Source of the DNA: Paenacidovorax monticola
Lineage (GTDB): Bacteria > Pseudomonadota > Gammaproteobacteria > Burkholderiales > Burkholderiaceae_C
DNA: 64,000 bases
Direction of reading: 5' to 3'
Assembly (NCBI RefSeq): GCF_014489595.1
Contig: NZ_CP060790.1
Coordinates: 3,906,001 to 3,970,000 of the forward strand
A program made the position numbers and the translations under genes. Under the pieces are notes generated by a model. The model was not told where the DNA came from. It did no database searches and was given only the letters and a program-made list of their open reading frames with translations. This document shows, one piece after another, positions 19,919 through 29,626 of the stretch. Position 1 is the first letter of the stretch; every line of letters starts with the position of its first letter.

Positions 19919-20688
19919 GCGCCGCCCTCGATCGTTTCCGCCTGGACGGCCGTCTGGCGCTGGTGACCGGCGCCTCCAGCGGGCTGGGCACGCATTTCGC
20001 GCGCCTGCTCGCGCAGGCGGGGGCGCGCGTCGCCGTGGCCGCGCGCCGCGCGGACAAGCTGCAATCCGTGGTGGACGCCATCGCGCAGGCCGGCGGCCAT
20101 GCGCGGGCGCTGTCGCTCGACGTGACCGATGCGGCGAGCGTGCGCGCCTGCTTCGACGCGCTCTCCGACTGGGGGGCTCCGGACATCGTGGTGAACAACG
20201 CGGGCGTCACGGTGACGCGCCCGCTGCTCGATCAGACCGAGGAAGACTTCGACCACGTGCTCGACACCAACCTCAAGGGCTGCTGGCTCGTGGCCACCGA
20301 GGCCGCCAGGCGCATGGTGGCGGCCGGGCGGGGCGGCAGCATCGTCAACGTGGCCTCCATCCTCGGCGAGCGCGTGGCGGGCGGCGTGGCGCCCTATGCG
20401 ATCTCCAAGGCCGGCGTGGTGCAGGCCACCAAGGCCATGGCGCTGGAACTGGCGCGCCACTGCATCCGCGTGAACGCGCTGCTGCCGGGCTATGTGGTGA
20501 CCGACCTGAACCGCGACTTCCTCACCAGCGAGGCGGGCGAGAAGCTGCGCAGCCGCATTCCGAGCCGGCGCTTTGGCGAGGTGACCGACTTGGACGGCCC
20601 GCTGCTGTTGCTGGCCTCCGATGCGGGCGCCGCGATGTCGGGCGCCACCGTGGCCGTGGATGGCGCGCACCTGGTGAGTTCGCTGTGA
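19915..20688 (+). CDS. Short-chain dehydrogenase/reductase
   Basis: 257 residues from a GTG start that overlaps the previous stop (GTGA). The classical SDR motifs are present: TGASSGLG cofactor loop, NNAG, the catalytic Ser in NVASI, and YAISK with the catalytic Tyr and Lys. It could interconvert a keto- and a hydroxyacyl-CoA in the pathway, as LvaD does in levulinate catabolism. The cofactor preference is not clear; AARRADK after strand two leans to NADP. Coupling to the neighbouring genes by four-base overlaps on both sides implies tight co-expression. Confidence 0.9.
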
Positions 20689-21712
20689 GCGCCGCCGCAT
20701 CCCTGCCCCTGGGGCCACTGGCCGACTACCTGCGCGCGCAGGGCCTGGCCGGCGGCGAGGCGATCCAGGTCCAACCGCTGTCGGGCGGGCAGTCGAACCC
20801 GACCTTCCGCATTGCGGCGGGCGCAGGCCGCAGCTACGTACTGCGCAAGAAGCCGGCCGGGCCCATCGCCGCGTCGGCCCACGCGATCGACCGGGAATAC
20901 CGCGTCATGCGGGCATTGCAGGGCAGCGGCGTGCCCGTGCCGCGCATGCTGGCCTATTGCGAAGACGACACCGTCGTGGGCACGCCGTTCTACCTGATGG
21001 AGTTCCTGCAAGGGCGCGTGTTCATGGACCCGGCCCTGCCGGGACTGGCGCCCGCCGAGCGCGGCGTCCTCTACCGCGAGATGGGGCGCGTGATCGCCGC
21101 CCTGCACGGCGTGGACTACGCCGCCGTGGGCCTCGCGGACTTCGGGCGCACGGGCCGCTATGTGGAGCGCCAGATCGACCGCTGGTCGCGCCAGTGCCGT
21201 GCGCTGTCGGTGCCGATCGACGACGCGATGCCGCGGTTGATGGACTGGCTGCCCGCGCATCTGCCGCCGGGTGACGAGACCACGCTGGTGCACGGCGACT
21301 ACCGGCTCGACAACCTTGTGTTCCATCCGAGCGAGCCGCGCGTGATCGGCGTGCTCGACTGGGAGCTGTCGACGCTGGGCCACCCTCTCGCCGACCTGTC
21401 CTACCATTGCATGGCCTGGCATGTGCCGCCCGCGCTGTGGCGCGGCATGGGCGGGCTGGACCTGGCGGCGCTGGGCATCCCTGGCGAGGCCGAGTACCTG
21501 GCCGCCTACCGCGCGGCCACGGGGCGCGACACGCAGGGGCACTGGCCGTTCTACATGGCCTACAACCTGTTCCGCATGGCGGCCATCCTCTACGGCATTG
21601 CGCAGCGCGCGGCCGACGGCAGCGCGGCCGCGGCCGATGCGGTGGAGACCGGCCGCAAGGCGGGCCCGCTGGCCCGGCTCGGCTGGGAGTGGCCCAGCGC
21701 CACGGGGCGTAG
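20685..21712 (+). CDS. APH-fold phosphotransferase, ACAD10/11- and LvaA-like (one apparent frameshift)
   Basis: About 342 residues when restored. It has a protein-kinase-like fold with K55 in the N-lobe, the catalytic loop HGDYRLDN (D205, N210) and the metal-binding Asp in LDWELSTLGHPLADLS (D225). Despite the family name it is not an antibiotic-resistance gene: the copies next to acyl-CoA dehydrogenases phosphorylate 4-hydroxyacyl-CoA. The frame breaks near 21691. Adding one G (GAGTGGGCCCAG) gives the proper end WEWAQRHGA and a TAG at 21710-21712. Without it the frame runs on into the opposite gene. The GTG start overlaps the SDR stop. Confidence 0.87.
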
Positions 21713-21727
21713 CGCCGGGGCCTGCGC

Positions 21728-22843
21728 TCAGCGCGCGCGGGCCTCGTCCGCGCGGGGCAGCAGCCGGCGCTGCTGCAGCTGGCCAAACCACTTGCGGAAC
21801 ATGTCCTCGGTGTCCATGCAGGCCGCGAACCCGGCCTGACGGATCTTCACCGAACTCATGATCACGGGGGGCAGCGGCCCCGCCTTGCCGTGGTTCATCT
21901 GGAAGTCCGCGTAGGCCGCGCCCTGGCCGATGAAGGCCGCGAGATCGCGCGGTGCGGCCAGCCCGTACTTGTCCACGATGCGCTCCCAGGCCGCCTGCTG
22001 CGTCGGCAGCAGGGTGCCCAGGGACCGGGGCTCGGCCGGGCCCACGCGCATGCCCAGCGCGTCGGCGATCGCAGGCCAGACGTTCTGCCACACGAACACG
22101 TCGCCGTTGTCGAGGTTGAAGGTCTCGTTGCGCGCATTCGGCGACTGCGCGGCCCAGGCGCAGGCCTGGGCGATCAGGTCGGCGTCGATGGCCTGGTTCA
22201 CGCGCGCGGGGCCGCCCGGGTAGGCCAGGGGCAGGCCCTGCTCATGGCGCAGCCAGGCATAGACGCCCAGCGCCGGGATCGGGTTCATGTGGCTGCCCAT
22301 GGCGTCGCCGAACACGATGCGCGGGCGCATGATGGTGAAGTGCCAGGCGCCAGAGCGGGCCTGGCGCTCGCGCAGGAAGTCCTCTTGCAGCCAGTAGAAG
22401 TTCTCGTGCGCATCGCGCGGCCAGCGCTCGCGCGCGGGCACGGCAATCTCGGGGTGGATGTGCACGCCGTAGGCCTTGCCGCCCTGCATGATGGTCACGT
22501 GGCGCAGAGCGCCACCGGCGCGGTCCAGCGGCTCGACCACGTTGCGCAGCATCGTGAGGTTGGTGCGCATCTGTTCCTGGTCGCGCCAGCCGCCGACCAG
22601 GCCGCCGGGCTGCTCGTACACAGCCGCATAGACCACGTGGGTGATGTCGTCGCGGCTGCCGAGCGCGGCGGCGCAGGCCGCCGCGTCCTGCAGGTCCAGC
22701 TGCAGTGCCTGGGCGCCCGGCGGCGTGGCGATGGCGCGGCGCGCCACGCCGATGGCGTTCCAGCCGGGCAGGCTGGCGAAGTGGCGCAGGCAGGCCTGCC
22801 CGACGACGCCGGTGGCGCCGACGATGAGTGCGGTGTTCTTCAT
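21728..22843 (-). CDS. PRISE-type SDR reductase (progesterone 5-beta-reductase/iridoid synthase-like)
   Basis: 371 residues of the extended or atypical SDR family. The cofactor loop is IVGATGVVGQACLRHF, near the N-terminus. The GGKAYGVH segment is the variant active site typical of the PRISE group, in which Tyr and Lys are not in the YxxxK pattern. Relatives reduce enones or act on small carbonyls. The start is at 22843, overlapping the stop of the ABC solute-binding gene (ATGA). It converges with the APH gene, 15 bases apart. The physiological substrate is unknown. Confidence 0.8.
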   Translation of the reverse strand: MKNTALIVGATGVVGQACLRHFASLPGWNAIGVARRAIATPPGAQALQLDLQDAAACAAALGSRDDITHVVYAAVYEQPGGLVGGWRDQEQMRTNLTMLRNVVEPLDRAGGALRHVTIMQGGKAYGVHIHPEIAVPARERWPRDAHENFYWLQEDFLRERQARSGAWHFTIMRPRIVFGDAMGSHMNPIPALGVYAWLRHEQGLPLAYPGGPARVNQAIDADLIAQACAWAAQSPNARNETFNLDNGDVFVWQNVWPAIADALGMRVGPAEPRSLGTLLPTQQAAWERIVDKYGLAAPRDLAAFIGQGAAYADFQMNHGKAGPLPPVIMSSVKIRQAGFAACMDTEDMFRKWFGQLQQRRLLPRADEARAR

Positions 22844-24093
22844 TTCTTCACCAGCGGGCACTTGGACTGCGACAGCGGCAGGAAGGCCTTGTCGCCCGGC
22901 ACCGTGGCCACGAGCTTGTAGTAGTCCCAGGGGTACTTGGAATCGGCCTGCGACTTGACCTCGAACAGGTACATGTCGTGCACCATGCGGCCGTCCTCGC
23001 GGATGCGGCCGTTCCTGGCGAAGAAGTCGTTGATGGGCGTGGCCTTCATCTGCGCCATGACCTTGGCGGTGTCGTCGGTCTTGGCGTCCTGCACGGCCTT
23101 GAGGTAGTGCATGGTGGACGAGTAGGCGCCGGCCTGGCTCATGTTGGGCATCTTCTTCATCTTCTCGAAGTAGCGCTTGGACCAGGCGCGCGTCTCGTCG
23201 TTCATGTCCCAATAGAAGCCCTCGGTGAGCATCAGGCCCGCGGTCGTGCGCAGGCCGATGGCGTGCACGTCGTTGATGTACATGAGCAGGCCGGCCAGGG
23301 TCTGCTTGTTCTTGCCCTGGGTCAGCCCGAACTCGCGCGCGGCCTTGATGGTGTTGACCGTGTCGCCGCCCGCATTCGCCAGGCCCACGACCTGGGCCTT
23401 GCTGTTCTGGGCGCTCAGCAGGAACGAGGCGAAGTCCGTCGCGCCGATGGGGTGTTTGGCCGCCCCCAGCACCTTGCCACCCTGGGCCGTCACCACGGCG
23501 CTGGCCTGCTCCTGCAGGCTGTGGCCGAAGGCGTAGTCGGCCGTGACGAAGAACCAGTCCTTGCCGCCGCGCTGCGTGATGGCGCTGGCCGTCACATTGG
23601 CCAGCGCGTAGGTGTCGTAAACATAGTGCACGGTGCTGGGCATGCACAGGTCGTTGGTCAGGCGGTCAAGGCCGGGTCCATTGAAGATGATCACCTTCTG
23701 CTTCTGCTTGGCGATCTCGAGCACCGCGAGCGCGGGGGCGGAGACCGCCACGTCCATGATCGCATCGACCTTGCCGGTGTCGAACCATTCGCGCGCCTTG
23801 CTCGATGCGATATCGGCCTTGTTCTGGTGGTCGGCCACGATCAGCTCGATCTTCTTGCCCAGCACCTTGCCGCCGAAATCGTCGATGGCCATCTGGATCG
23901 CGGCTGCACTGCCCGGGCCGGTGATGTCGGCGAAGGGGCCGTTGAGGTCGGTGAGGATGCCCAGGCGCACCACATCGTCGGAAATCTGGGCATCCTGGGC
24001 GCAGGCCGCGGCGGCGCTCAGCGCGAGGGCCGCGCAGAGCGCGCTGCGCCGCAGCCGGGGCGCAAGGTGAGGGAGGGAAGAAGGGCGTTGCAT
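22840..24093 (-). CDS. ABC transporter substrate-binding protein, branched-chain amino acid family
   Basis: 417 residues. It begins with a signal peptide (RRSALCAALALSAAAACA) and continues with the LivJ-type periplasmic-binding fold (VRLGILTDLNGPFADITGPG, then AIDDFGGKVLGKKIELIVAD). The family binds amino acids, but many betaproteobacterial copies bind aromatic or aliphatic carboxylates. No permease or ATPase genes are adjacent. It is flanked by a cyclase-family hydrolase upstream and a PRISE reductase downstream on the same strand, which suggests a small uptake and degradation unit linked to the plus-strand catabolic operon. Confidence 0.88.
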   Translation of the reverse strand: MQRPSSLPHLAPRLRRSALCAALALSAAAACAQDAQISDDVVRLGILTDLNGPFADITGPGSAAAIQMAIDDFGGKVLGKKIELIVADHQNKADIASSKAREWFDTGKVDAIMDVAVSAPALAVLEIAKQKQKVIIFNGPGLDRLTNDLCMPSTVHYVYDTYALANVTASAITQRGGKDWFFVTADYAFGHSLQEQASAVVTAQGGKVLGAAKHPIGATDFASFLLSAQNSKAQVVGLANAGGDTVNTIKAAREFGLTQGKNKQTLAGLLMYINDVHAIGLRTTAGLMLTEGFYWDMNDETRAWSKRYFEKMKKMPNMSQAGAYSSTMHYLKAVQDAKTDDTAKVMAQMKATPINDFFARNGRIREDGRMVHDMYLFEVKSQADSKYPWDYYKLVATVPGDKAFLPLSQSKCPLVKK

Positions 24094-24132
24094 GGCGATG
24101 TCTCCTGGTTATGGTGGTGGCAAAGCGGGGGG

Positions 24133-25221
24133 CTAGATCGTGGCAATGGGCGTGACCGGCGAGCCGATCGCGCCCGGCAGGCGCAGCGGCGGAGCGGTGA
24201 GCAGGAAGCGCGTGCGGCCCAGCGCGTGCAGCGCATCGGCCAGTTCGTCGAGGTACCACAGCTCGCCCAGCGGCAGGCCGAGCTTGAACAGGCAGTGCTC
24301 GTGCAGCGGCAGCACGGGGTAGGGCGACCCGTCCTGGGGCACGCGCCGGGGCGGGTGGCGTTCCACGGCGTAGTTGTCCGCCACCAGGGCCGCGATGCCG
24401 CTGTCGGTGATCCACTGCAGCAGCCGCTCGTCACCGCCGTCCAGCGCCGCGCAGCTGTGGTGCAGGCGTTCGGGGTCGGGCCGGCCCTGCATGGACAGCA
24501 CCAGCCCCGCGAAGCCCGTGCGCAGCAGCAGCATGTCGCCGGGCTCCACCGTGGCGCCGCAGCGCTCCAGGGCCTGCATGAGCTGGTCGTAGCCGATGTC
24601 CTGGAAGTCCATGCCGAAGACCTGCGCGAGGTCCACGAGCACGCCACGTCCCTGCATGCCCTTGACGGCAAGGTTTTCCACGCCCAGGGCGCGCGCTACG
24701 CTCGCATCGGCGGGGCGGCCCTCGCAGCACACGGGCCGGTAGGGGCCCGGCGCGCCCTGGGCGTCGCGCTGCGGCAGGCCGTGGTCCACCGGGCCCAGCA
24801 CATGCTCATGGCCCCGGTAGCCGTTGTAGTAGGTGGTGCGCAGCCGGCCGTCGCCCTCAGGGTCGAACAGCGAGCCCACATGGGCCAGCGAATCCCATTG
24901 CGTGGAGTACTGCAGCGACAGCAGCACCTGGTCGTCGCTGATCACATCGGTGGCGCCCGCGTACACATGGCCCAGCGGGAAGTTGAGATAGGGCCGGTCG
25001 TTGGCGCGCGTGGGCGACAGGCGCGGCGGATGGCGCCGCGCGTTGAGCGCGTTGCCGCCCGGAAGGTCGAGCGGCAGCGAGAGGCAGAAGCTGCGCCCCT
25101 CGCGCACCTCCAGCGCGCCCTGGCGCACCTGCTCGGGGCCGATCAGGTTGGCGCGCCCGAGCTGGTCGTCAGGCCCGAAGTCGCCCCAGTTCGAGCCGGG
25201 CGGGCGTTGTCTCCATCGCAT
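24133..25221 (-). CDS. Cyclase-family hydrolase (kynurenine formamidase-like fold)
   Basis: 362 residues of the cyclase superfamily, which hydrolyses amides or lactones with a metal ion. The family's metal motif HxGTHxD is replaced by the QWDSLAHVG variant found in the longer branch. WGDFGPDDQLGRANLI near the start and DMLLLRTGFA in the C-terminal half are typical. The ATG at 25221 fits the family start. In other operons these proteins open lactones or act on oxoacids. Here it may process the pathway substrate before CoA activation, which is inference from its neighbours. Confidence 0.82.
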   Translation of the reverse strand: MRWRQRPPGSNWGDFGPDDQLGRANLIGPEQVRQGALEVREGRSFCLSLPLDLPGGNALNARRHPPRLSPTRANDRPYLNFPLGHVYAGATDVISDDQVLLSLQYSTQWDSLAHVGSLFDPEGDGRLRTTYYNGYRGHEHVLGPVDHGLPQRDAQGAPGPYRPVCCEGRPADASVARALGVENLAVKGMQGRGVLVDLAQVFGMDFQDIGYDQLMQALERCGATVEPGDMLLLRTGFAGLVLSMQGRPDPERLHHSCAALDGGDERLLQWITDSGIAALVADNYAVERHPPRRVPQDGSPYPVLPLHEHCLFKLGLPLGELWYLDELADALHALGRTRFLLTAPPLRLPGAIGSPVTPIATI

Positions 25222-25424
25222 GGTGTGTCTCCCCGCCGCTGGTGGTCTGCGGCCGTTGGAGACTATGGTGTTGGGCCAGGGCGGCCCGCGTCAAACCTTG
25301 TGGAAAAAGTTTTGCGGAATGAAATCGCGGCCCGGGTTAACCCTCCCGCCCGGCAACGGAGTGCCGGATGGCCGAGCGTCACCGGGGAAGCCGGTTTCGT
25401 CAGGCAAAACCAGGGCAGGATTTT

Positions 25425-26399
25425 TTAGCGCGGCGCGAGCGCCTGCGCGAACACCGGGGCATCCACGTTGCCGCCCGTGAGCGCCAGGCCCACGGTCAGG
25501 CCCGCGAGCCGATCCTTCTCTTGCAGCGCCGCCGCGAAGGCCGCCGCGCCCGCGCCCTCGGCCACGTTGTGGGTGTCGGTGAAGATCGCGCGCATGGCGG
25601 CGGCCACCTCGTCGTCGCTGACCTGCACCACATGGTCGAGGTGCGGCGCGAGGATGTCGAGCGCCGCCTGGTCGGCCACGCGGCAGGCCATGCCGTCGGC
25701 GAGCTCTGTGGTCACGGGGGCCTCGACCACGCGGCCCGCGGCGATGGAGTCGGCATAGGTGGTGGCGTGGCGGCTCACCACGCCCACGATGCGCACGCCA
25801 TGGCCCAGTGCCTGCTTGGCCGCGATGGCCGAGCACGCGCCCGAGCCCTGGCCGATGGGCACGTAGGCCACGTCCATCTGTGGCACGGCGCGCAGGAATT
25901 CCCACCAGTAGGTGGCCACGCCGCGCAGCAGATCGGGGTGGAAGCTCGGCACCATGTGCGCGCCGCGCTCGGCGGCGAGCCGCATGGCATGCTCGCGCGC
26001 CTCCTGGAAGTCGCCGCCGTGCTCGATGAGCGTGACGCCCAGCGCGCGCATGGCGGCGTTCTTCTCGACCGAGTTGCCGTGCGGCACGACGATGGTGCAG
26101 GGCACGCCATGGCGGCGCGCGGCCCAGCCCATGCTCTGGCCGTGGTTGCCGCGCGTGGCGCTGATGACCTCGCGCGGCAGGGCGCCGCGCTGCGCGAGCC
26201 GGTCGAAGTAGGTCAGTCCGCCGCGGATCTTGAAGGCGCCCACGGGCGTGTGGTTTTCGTGCTTGAGCCAGCAGTCGGTGCCCAGGCGTTCGCTCAGCAG
26301 GCCCCAGCGGTACTGCGGCGTGGGGGGAAAGTCCTGGTACACGGTCCGGGCGGCGGCCTCGATGTCGGCCAGGGAGGGCAAGGCGGTGGCGAAGGTCAT
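25425..26399 (-). CDS. Threonine dehydratase-like PLP enzyme
   Basis: 324 residues of the fold-type II PLP family. The Schiff-base lysine is K57 in HTPVGAFKIRGG, the Asn-binding loop is SATRGNHGQS, and the phosphate cup is IGQGSGACS in place of the usual GGGG. No ACT regulatory domain is present, so it resembles catabolic threonine/serine dehydratases or the hydroxyectoine-type dehydratase (EutB). The glycine-to-GQGSG change supports the latter type. The start overlaps the LysE stop (ATGA). It is the last gene of the exporter array. Confidence 0.8.
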   Translation of the reverse strand: MTFATALPSLADIEAAARTVYQDFPPTPQYRWGLLSERLGTDCWLKHENHTPVGAFKIRGGLTYFDRLAQRGALPREVISATRGNHGQSMGWAARRHGVPCTIVVPHGNSVEKNAAMRALGVTLIEHGGDFQEAREHAMRLAAERGAHMVPSFHPDLLRGVATYWWEFLRAVPQMDVAYVPIGQGSGACSAIAAKQALGHGVRIVGVVSRHATTYADSIAAGRVVEAPVTTELADGMACRVADQAALDILAPHLDHVVQVSDDEVAAAMRAIFTDTHNVAEGAGAAAFAAALQEKDRLAGLTVGLALTGGNVDAPVFAQALAPR

Positions 26400-27037
26400 G
26401 CGGGGGCTTTCTTGTCGGTGAGCAGCAGCTTGAGGGCGAGCAGGCCGAGCACGGTGCCCATCACGTAGCGCTGGGCGCGCACCCAGGCCTGGCTGCGGTT
26501 GAGAAACACGGCCACGCGGGCTGCGAAGAGCACGAGCAGTGCGTTGACGGTGGCGCTCGTCGCGATCTGCACCGCGCCGAGCGTGAGGCTTTGCAGCAGC
26601 CACGATCCGCGTTCGGGGTGCAGGAACTGCGGGAAGAACGAGAGGTAGAACATGGCCACCTTGGGGTTGAGCAGGCTCGTCATGAAGCCCATGAGGAACA
26701 GCCGCCGGGGCCCGTCGTGCGGCAAGTCGCGCGCCTCGAACGGCGCGCTGCCGCCGGGCCGCAGGGCCTGCCAGGCCATCCACAGCAGGTAGAGGGCGCC
26801 CGCGATGCGGATGGCGTCGAAGGCCATGGGCACGGCAGCCAGCAGGGCTGTGAGGCCTAGCGAGGCCGCCATCAGGTGCACCCCGAAACCCAGCACCACG
26901 CCCGCGAGCGACAGCAGGCCCGCGCGCGGGCCCTGCGTGAGGCTGCGCGAGATGCAATAGACCATGTTGGGGCCGGGCGTGAGCACGAGCACCAGCGCGG
27001 CGAGCGCGAAGACCAGCAATTCCTGCGGACTGAACAT
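26396..27037 (-). CDS. LysE/RhtB-family amino acid exporter
   Basis: 213 residues with about six hydrophobic segments and the family signature near the N-terminus, LTPGPNMVYCISRSLTQG. It exports amino acids or related compounds across the inner membrane. The LNPKVAMFYLSFFPQFL motif in the middle is also typical. It overlaps the threonine dehydratase-like gene by four bases and follows the VOC gene by six. Together with a second LysE and an EamA protein at 31.5-33.1 kb it makes this an export-rich cluster. The substrate is unknown. Confidence 0.88.
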   Translation of the reverse strand: MFSPQELLVFALAALVLVLTPGPNMVYCISRSLTQGPRAGLLSLAGVVLGFGVHLMAASLGLTALLAAVPMAFDAIRIAGALYLLWMAWQALRPGGSAPFEARDLPHDGPRRLFLMGFMTSLLNPKVAMFYLSFFPQFLHPERGSWLLQSLTLGAVQIATSATVNALLVLFAARVAVFLNRSQAWVRAQRYVMGTVLGLLALKLLLTDKKAPA

Positions 27038-27043
27038 GGCGGG

Positions 27044-27747
27044 TTACTCCTCTGGGGGGCGGACGACAGGACGACGGTGCCGCGCGGCGTGGCCAGTGTG
27101 GCCTCGATGCGTGGCGCGGCCGCGTGCGACACGGGCGGCGCATCCAGGCCCGCGGCCGCGCAGGCGCGCGACAGCAGGCCGGACTCGGGGTGGGCCAGTC
27201 GCAGCGACAGCATGCGCACGCCGCTGTCGGGCAGGCTGTAGCAGGGGTGGCGTTCGCCCCACTGGATCAGCGTGGGCAGGCAGCCGCCCAGCAGGCGCTG
27301 CCCGTCCTCGCGCACGGTGATCTGCCACTGCAGCAGGCCCAGCGGCGTGGGCCGGTTCGCGGTGACGATGGCGCCCCGGTCGATCTCGAGCGCGGCCAGC
27401 GCCGCATGGCGCGCGGCGAGGTCGGGCACCGAGGCCACCCAGTGGATGAGCTGCGGTCCCTGGCGCGCCACGCGCTCACGCAGCGCTGCATCGTCCATGT
27501 CGAACCAGCGCCTGGCGCTTTCCGGCAGGGCGGGAATGGCGCCTGGATTGATCGCAATGATCTCCAGGTAGGCGCGTGGATGCTCGGGGCTGGAGATGTT
27601 CAGCAGGCGGTTGTGCGTGCCCATGAGCGGGTGCTCGCCGCCCATGGCGGGCGCCACGCCCAGTGTGCGCTCGCACCAGGCCGCGCCCGTGGCGAGGTCT
27701 GGCGCCAGCACCACGAGGTGGTCGACCTGCGGGGTGTCGAAGCTCAC
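27044..27747 (-). CDS. VOC-like (glyoxalase-like domain) protein (one apparent frameshift)
   Basis: About 234 residues from a GTG start that overlaps the PhzF stop. It begins VDHLVVLAPDLATGAAWCE, the first strand-helix of the glyoxalase-like domain (PF13468 type), and contains HPRAYLEIIAINPGA. No enzymatic activity is established for this group. The end is VVLSSAPPEE followed by TAA at 27044-27046, reached only if one C is added to the six-base run at 27054-27059. Without it the frame runs on into the LysE gene. It lies between PhzF and LysE genes in a tightly packed array. Confidence 0.75.
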
Positions 27748-28625
27748 AGCAGCACCTCGCCGTCCATGCAGGTGACCGAGCCGCCGCCGACCCAGATGCG
27801 GTCGCCGTCCTGCTCGACGTACACACGCCCCGCGCGGCCCATGGCCGTGCCCTGGCTCGCGACGTAGTGCGAGGGTGCGAGCCCCCCGCCGATGAGCCAC
27901 TGCGCGAGCGCGGCGTTGAGGCTGCCCGTGACCGGGTCTTCGGCCAGCCCGTTGTTGCCGGGGAAGAAGGCTCGCACCTCGAAGGCGATGCCTTCGGCGT
28001 CGCTGGCGCCCACCACCCCGACCTTGCCGCGCGGGCCGACCACGCCCACGTCCAGCCCCGCGAGGACGGCGCCGTCGGGCCGCAGCGCCAGCACCTGCTC
28101 GGCCGAGCGCAGCATCACGCCGCGCCAGTTGGGGCCGTTGTCGCACCAGGCGTGGGCGGTGATGTCGCTGCGCGCCACGCCCAGGCCGCGTGCGATGAGC
28201 TGCACGTCGGCTTCGTCCAGCGGGCCGCTCTTGGCCAGCGGCGGCGCGGCGAAGGCCAGGCGGTCGCCGTCGCGCCGCAGCGTCACCAGGCCGACGCCGC
28301 ATTCCTGCACCACCTGGCCGGGCACGCGCGGCCGGCCGCCCGCCTCGAGCCAGGCGTGGCAGCTGCCCAGCGTGGGGTGGCCCGCGAAGGGCAGCTCGCG
28401 CCCCGGGCAGAAGATGCGCACGCGGTAGTCGGCCCCGGCGGCGCGGCCGGCCTCGGTGGGCGGCAGCAGGAAGGTGGCTTCCGACAGGTTGGTCCAGTTC
28501 GTGAAGTGTTGCATGTCCTCGGTGCTGAGGCCCTCGCCGTCGAGTACCACGGCCAGTGGATTGCCCCGGTAGGCGCGGGCGGTGAACACGTCGACTTGCT
28601 TGAAGGGGCGTTTTTTCAGGTGCAT
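27744..28625 (-). CDS. PhzF-family isomerase/epimerase, copy 1
   Basis: 293 residues of the PhzF family with the diaminopimelate-epimerase fold. The conserved start is QVDVFTARAYRGNPLAVVLD. The catalytic Glu is in LSEATFLLPP, and the glycine-rich anion site is in FAGHPTLGSCHAW and EDPVTGSLNAALAQWL. Most PhzF proteins outside phenazine clusters have unknown substrates, and no other phenazine gene is present, so phenazine synthesis is not implied. It is a close paralogue of the next gene upstream. Confidence 0.87.
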   Translation of the reverse strand: MHLKKRPFKQVDVFTARAYRGNPLAVVLDGEGLSTEDMQHFTNWTNLSEATFLLPPTEAGRAAGADYRVRIFCPGRELPFAGHPTLGSCHAWLEAGGRPRVPGQVVQECGVGLVTLRRDGDRLAFAAPPLAKSGPLDEADVQLIARGLGVARSDITAHAWCDNGPNWRGVMLRSAEQVLALRPDGAVLAGLDVGVVGPRGKVGVVGASDAEGIAFEVRAFFPGNNGLAEDPVTGSLNAALAQWLIGGGLAPSHYVASQGTAMGRAGRVYVEQDGDRIWVGGGSVTCMDGEVLL

Positions 28626-28740
28626 GGTGTGGCTTGCGGTCGGTTGAAGGAAGAAAAAAAGCGAACGGATTCCCCGGCGCGCTCCGGGGCGCGCCTGCAG
28701 GGCTGGCGGGGGAAGGGGCGGTCTCAGCCGGTGGGGATGG

Positions 28741-29604
28741 TCACAGCAGGGCCGTCCCCTCGATGCAGGTGACGGCGCGGCCGCCCACCCAGACCTGTCC
28801 ATCCGCGTCCTGCGCGATGTGCACGCGGCCCGCGCGGCCCAGGCATTCGCCCTGGGCCACGAGGTAGCTCGTGGGGGCAAGCCCCTCGGCGATGAGCCAC
28901 TGGGCGATGCTCGCGTTGAGGCTGCCCGTGACGGGGTCCTCGGGGTTGCCCATGGGGGCCGCGAAGGCGCGCACGACCACGCCGGGCTGTGCGGTGTCGG
29001 CGGCCTGGGGGCCCACGTGGACCACGCCCACGTCCTGGCCCAGGTCCTTGAGGCGCGCATGGTCGGGCGTGAGGCCCAGCACGGTCTCGGCGCTGTCGAG
29101 CAGCAGCGCGAGCCACACGGGGCCGTTGTCGAGCATCTGCGCGGCGCGGATCTGCTGGGGCCGCACGCCGAGCGCGCTGGCCACCAGCGGCACGAGCGCG
29201 GGGCTCGCGGCCCAGCGCCGCAGCGGCGGCGCGGCGAAGGCCATGCGCTCGCCGCTCAGGCGGATGCGCACGAGGCCCAGCGCCGACTCCTGCACCACCG
29301 TGCCGTCCACGCGCGGGAGGCGGCCGCTCTGCAGCCAGGCATGGCAGGTGCCGAGCGTGGGGTGCCCCGCGAACGGCAGCTCGCCGCCGGGCGTGAAGAT
29401 ACGCACGCGGTAGTCGGCGCCGCCCGCGAGGCCCGCTTCGGTGGGCGGCAGCAGGAAGGTGGTTTCCGACAGGTTGGCCCAGGCCGCGAAGCGGCGCATG
29501 TCGGCGTCCGCGAGGCCGTGCGCGTCGAGCACCACGGCCAGCGGGTTGCCGTCGCCGGGGCGGTCGCTGAACACGTCGATCTGCTGGAACGGGCGCGGGC
29601 GCAT
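28741..29604 (-). CDS. PhzF-family isomerase/epimerase, copy 2
   Basis: 287 residues, similar along its full length to copy 1: QQIDVFSDRPGDGNPLAVVL at the start, catalytic Glu in LSETTFLLPP, FAGHPTLGTCHAW, and EDPVTGSLNASIAQWL. The two are tandem paralogues separated by 115 bases. The active-site residues are kept in both, while the middle differs (APPLRRWAASPAL here, APPLAKSGPLDEA in copy 1). This suggests divergence to different substrates or subunits of a heterodimer. It lies 22 bases downstream of the GST gene. Confidence 0.87.
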   Translation of the reverse strand: MRPRPFQQIDVFSDRPGDGNPLAVVLDAHGLADADMRRFAAWANLSETTFLLPPTEAGLAGGADYRVRIFTPGGELPFAGHPTLGTCHAWLQSGRLPRVDGTVVQESALGLVRIRLSGERMAFAAPPLRRWAASPALVPLVASALGVRPQQIRAAQMLDNGPVWLALLLDSAETVLGLTPDHARLKDLGQDVGVVHVGPQAADTAQPGVVVRAFAAPMGNPEDPVTGSLNASIAQWLIAEGLAPTSYLVAQGECLGRAGRVHIAQDADGQVWVGGRAVTCIEGTALL

Positions 29605-29626
29605 GCGGGCTCCTGGGGGGATGGTG

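Noticed and set aside
20685..21712. Aminoglycoside resistance gene
   Set aside because: Although the fold is APH, its context with an acyl-CoA dehydrogenase and SDR and its ACAD10/11-like pattern indicate acyl-CoA metabolism.
27744..29604. Phenazine biosynthesis cluster
   Set aside because: Only PhzF-type proteins are present; phzA-E and phzG are absent, and most PhzF homologues have other roles.
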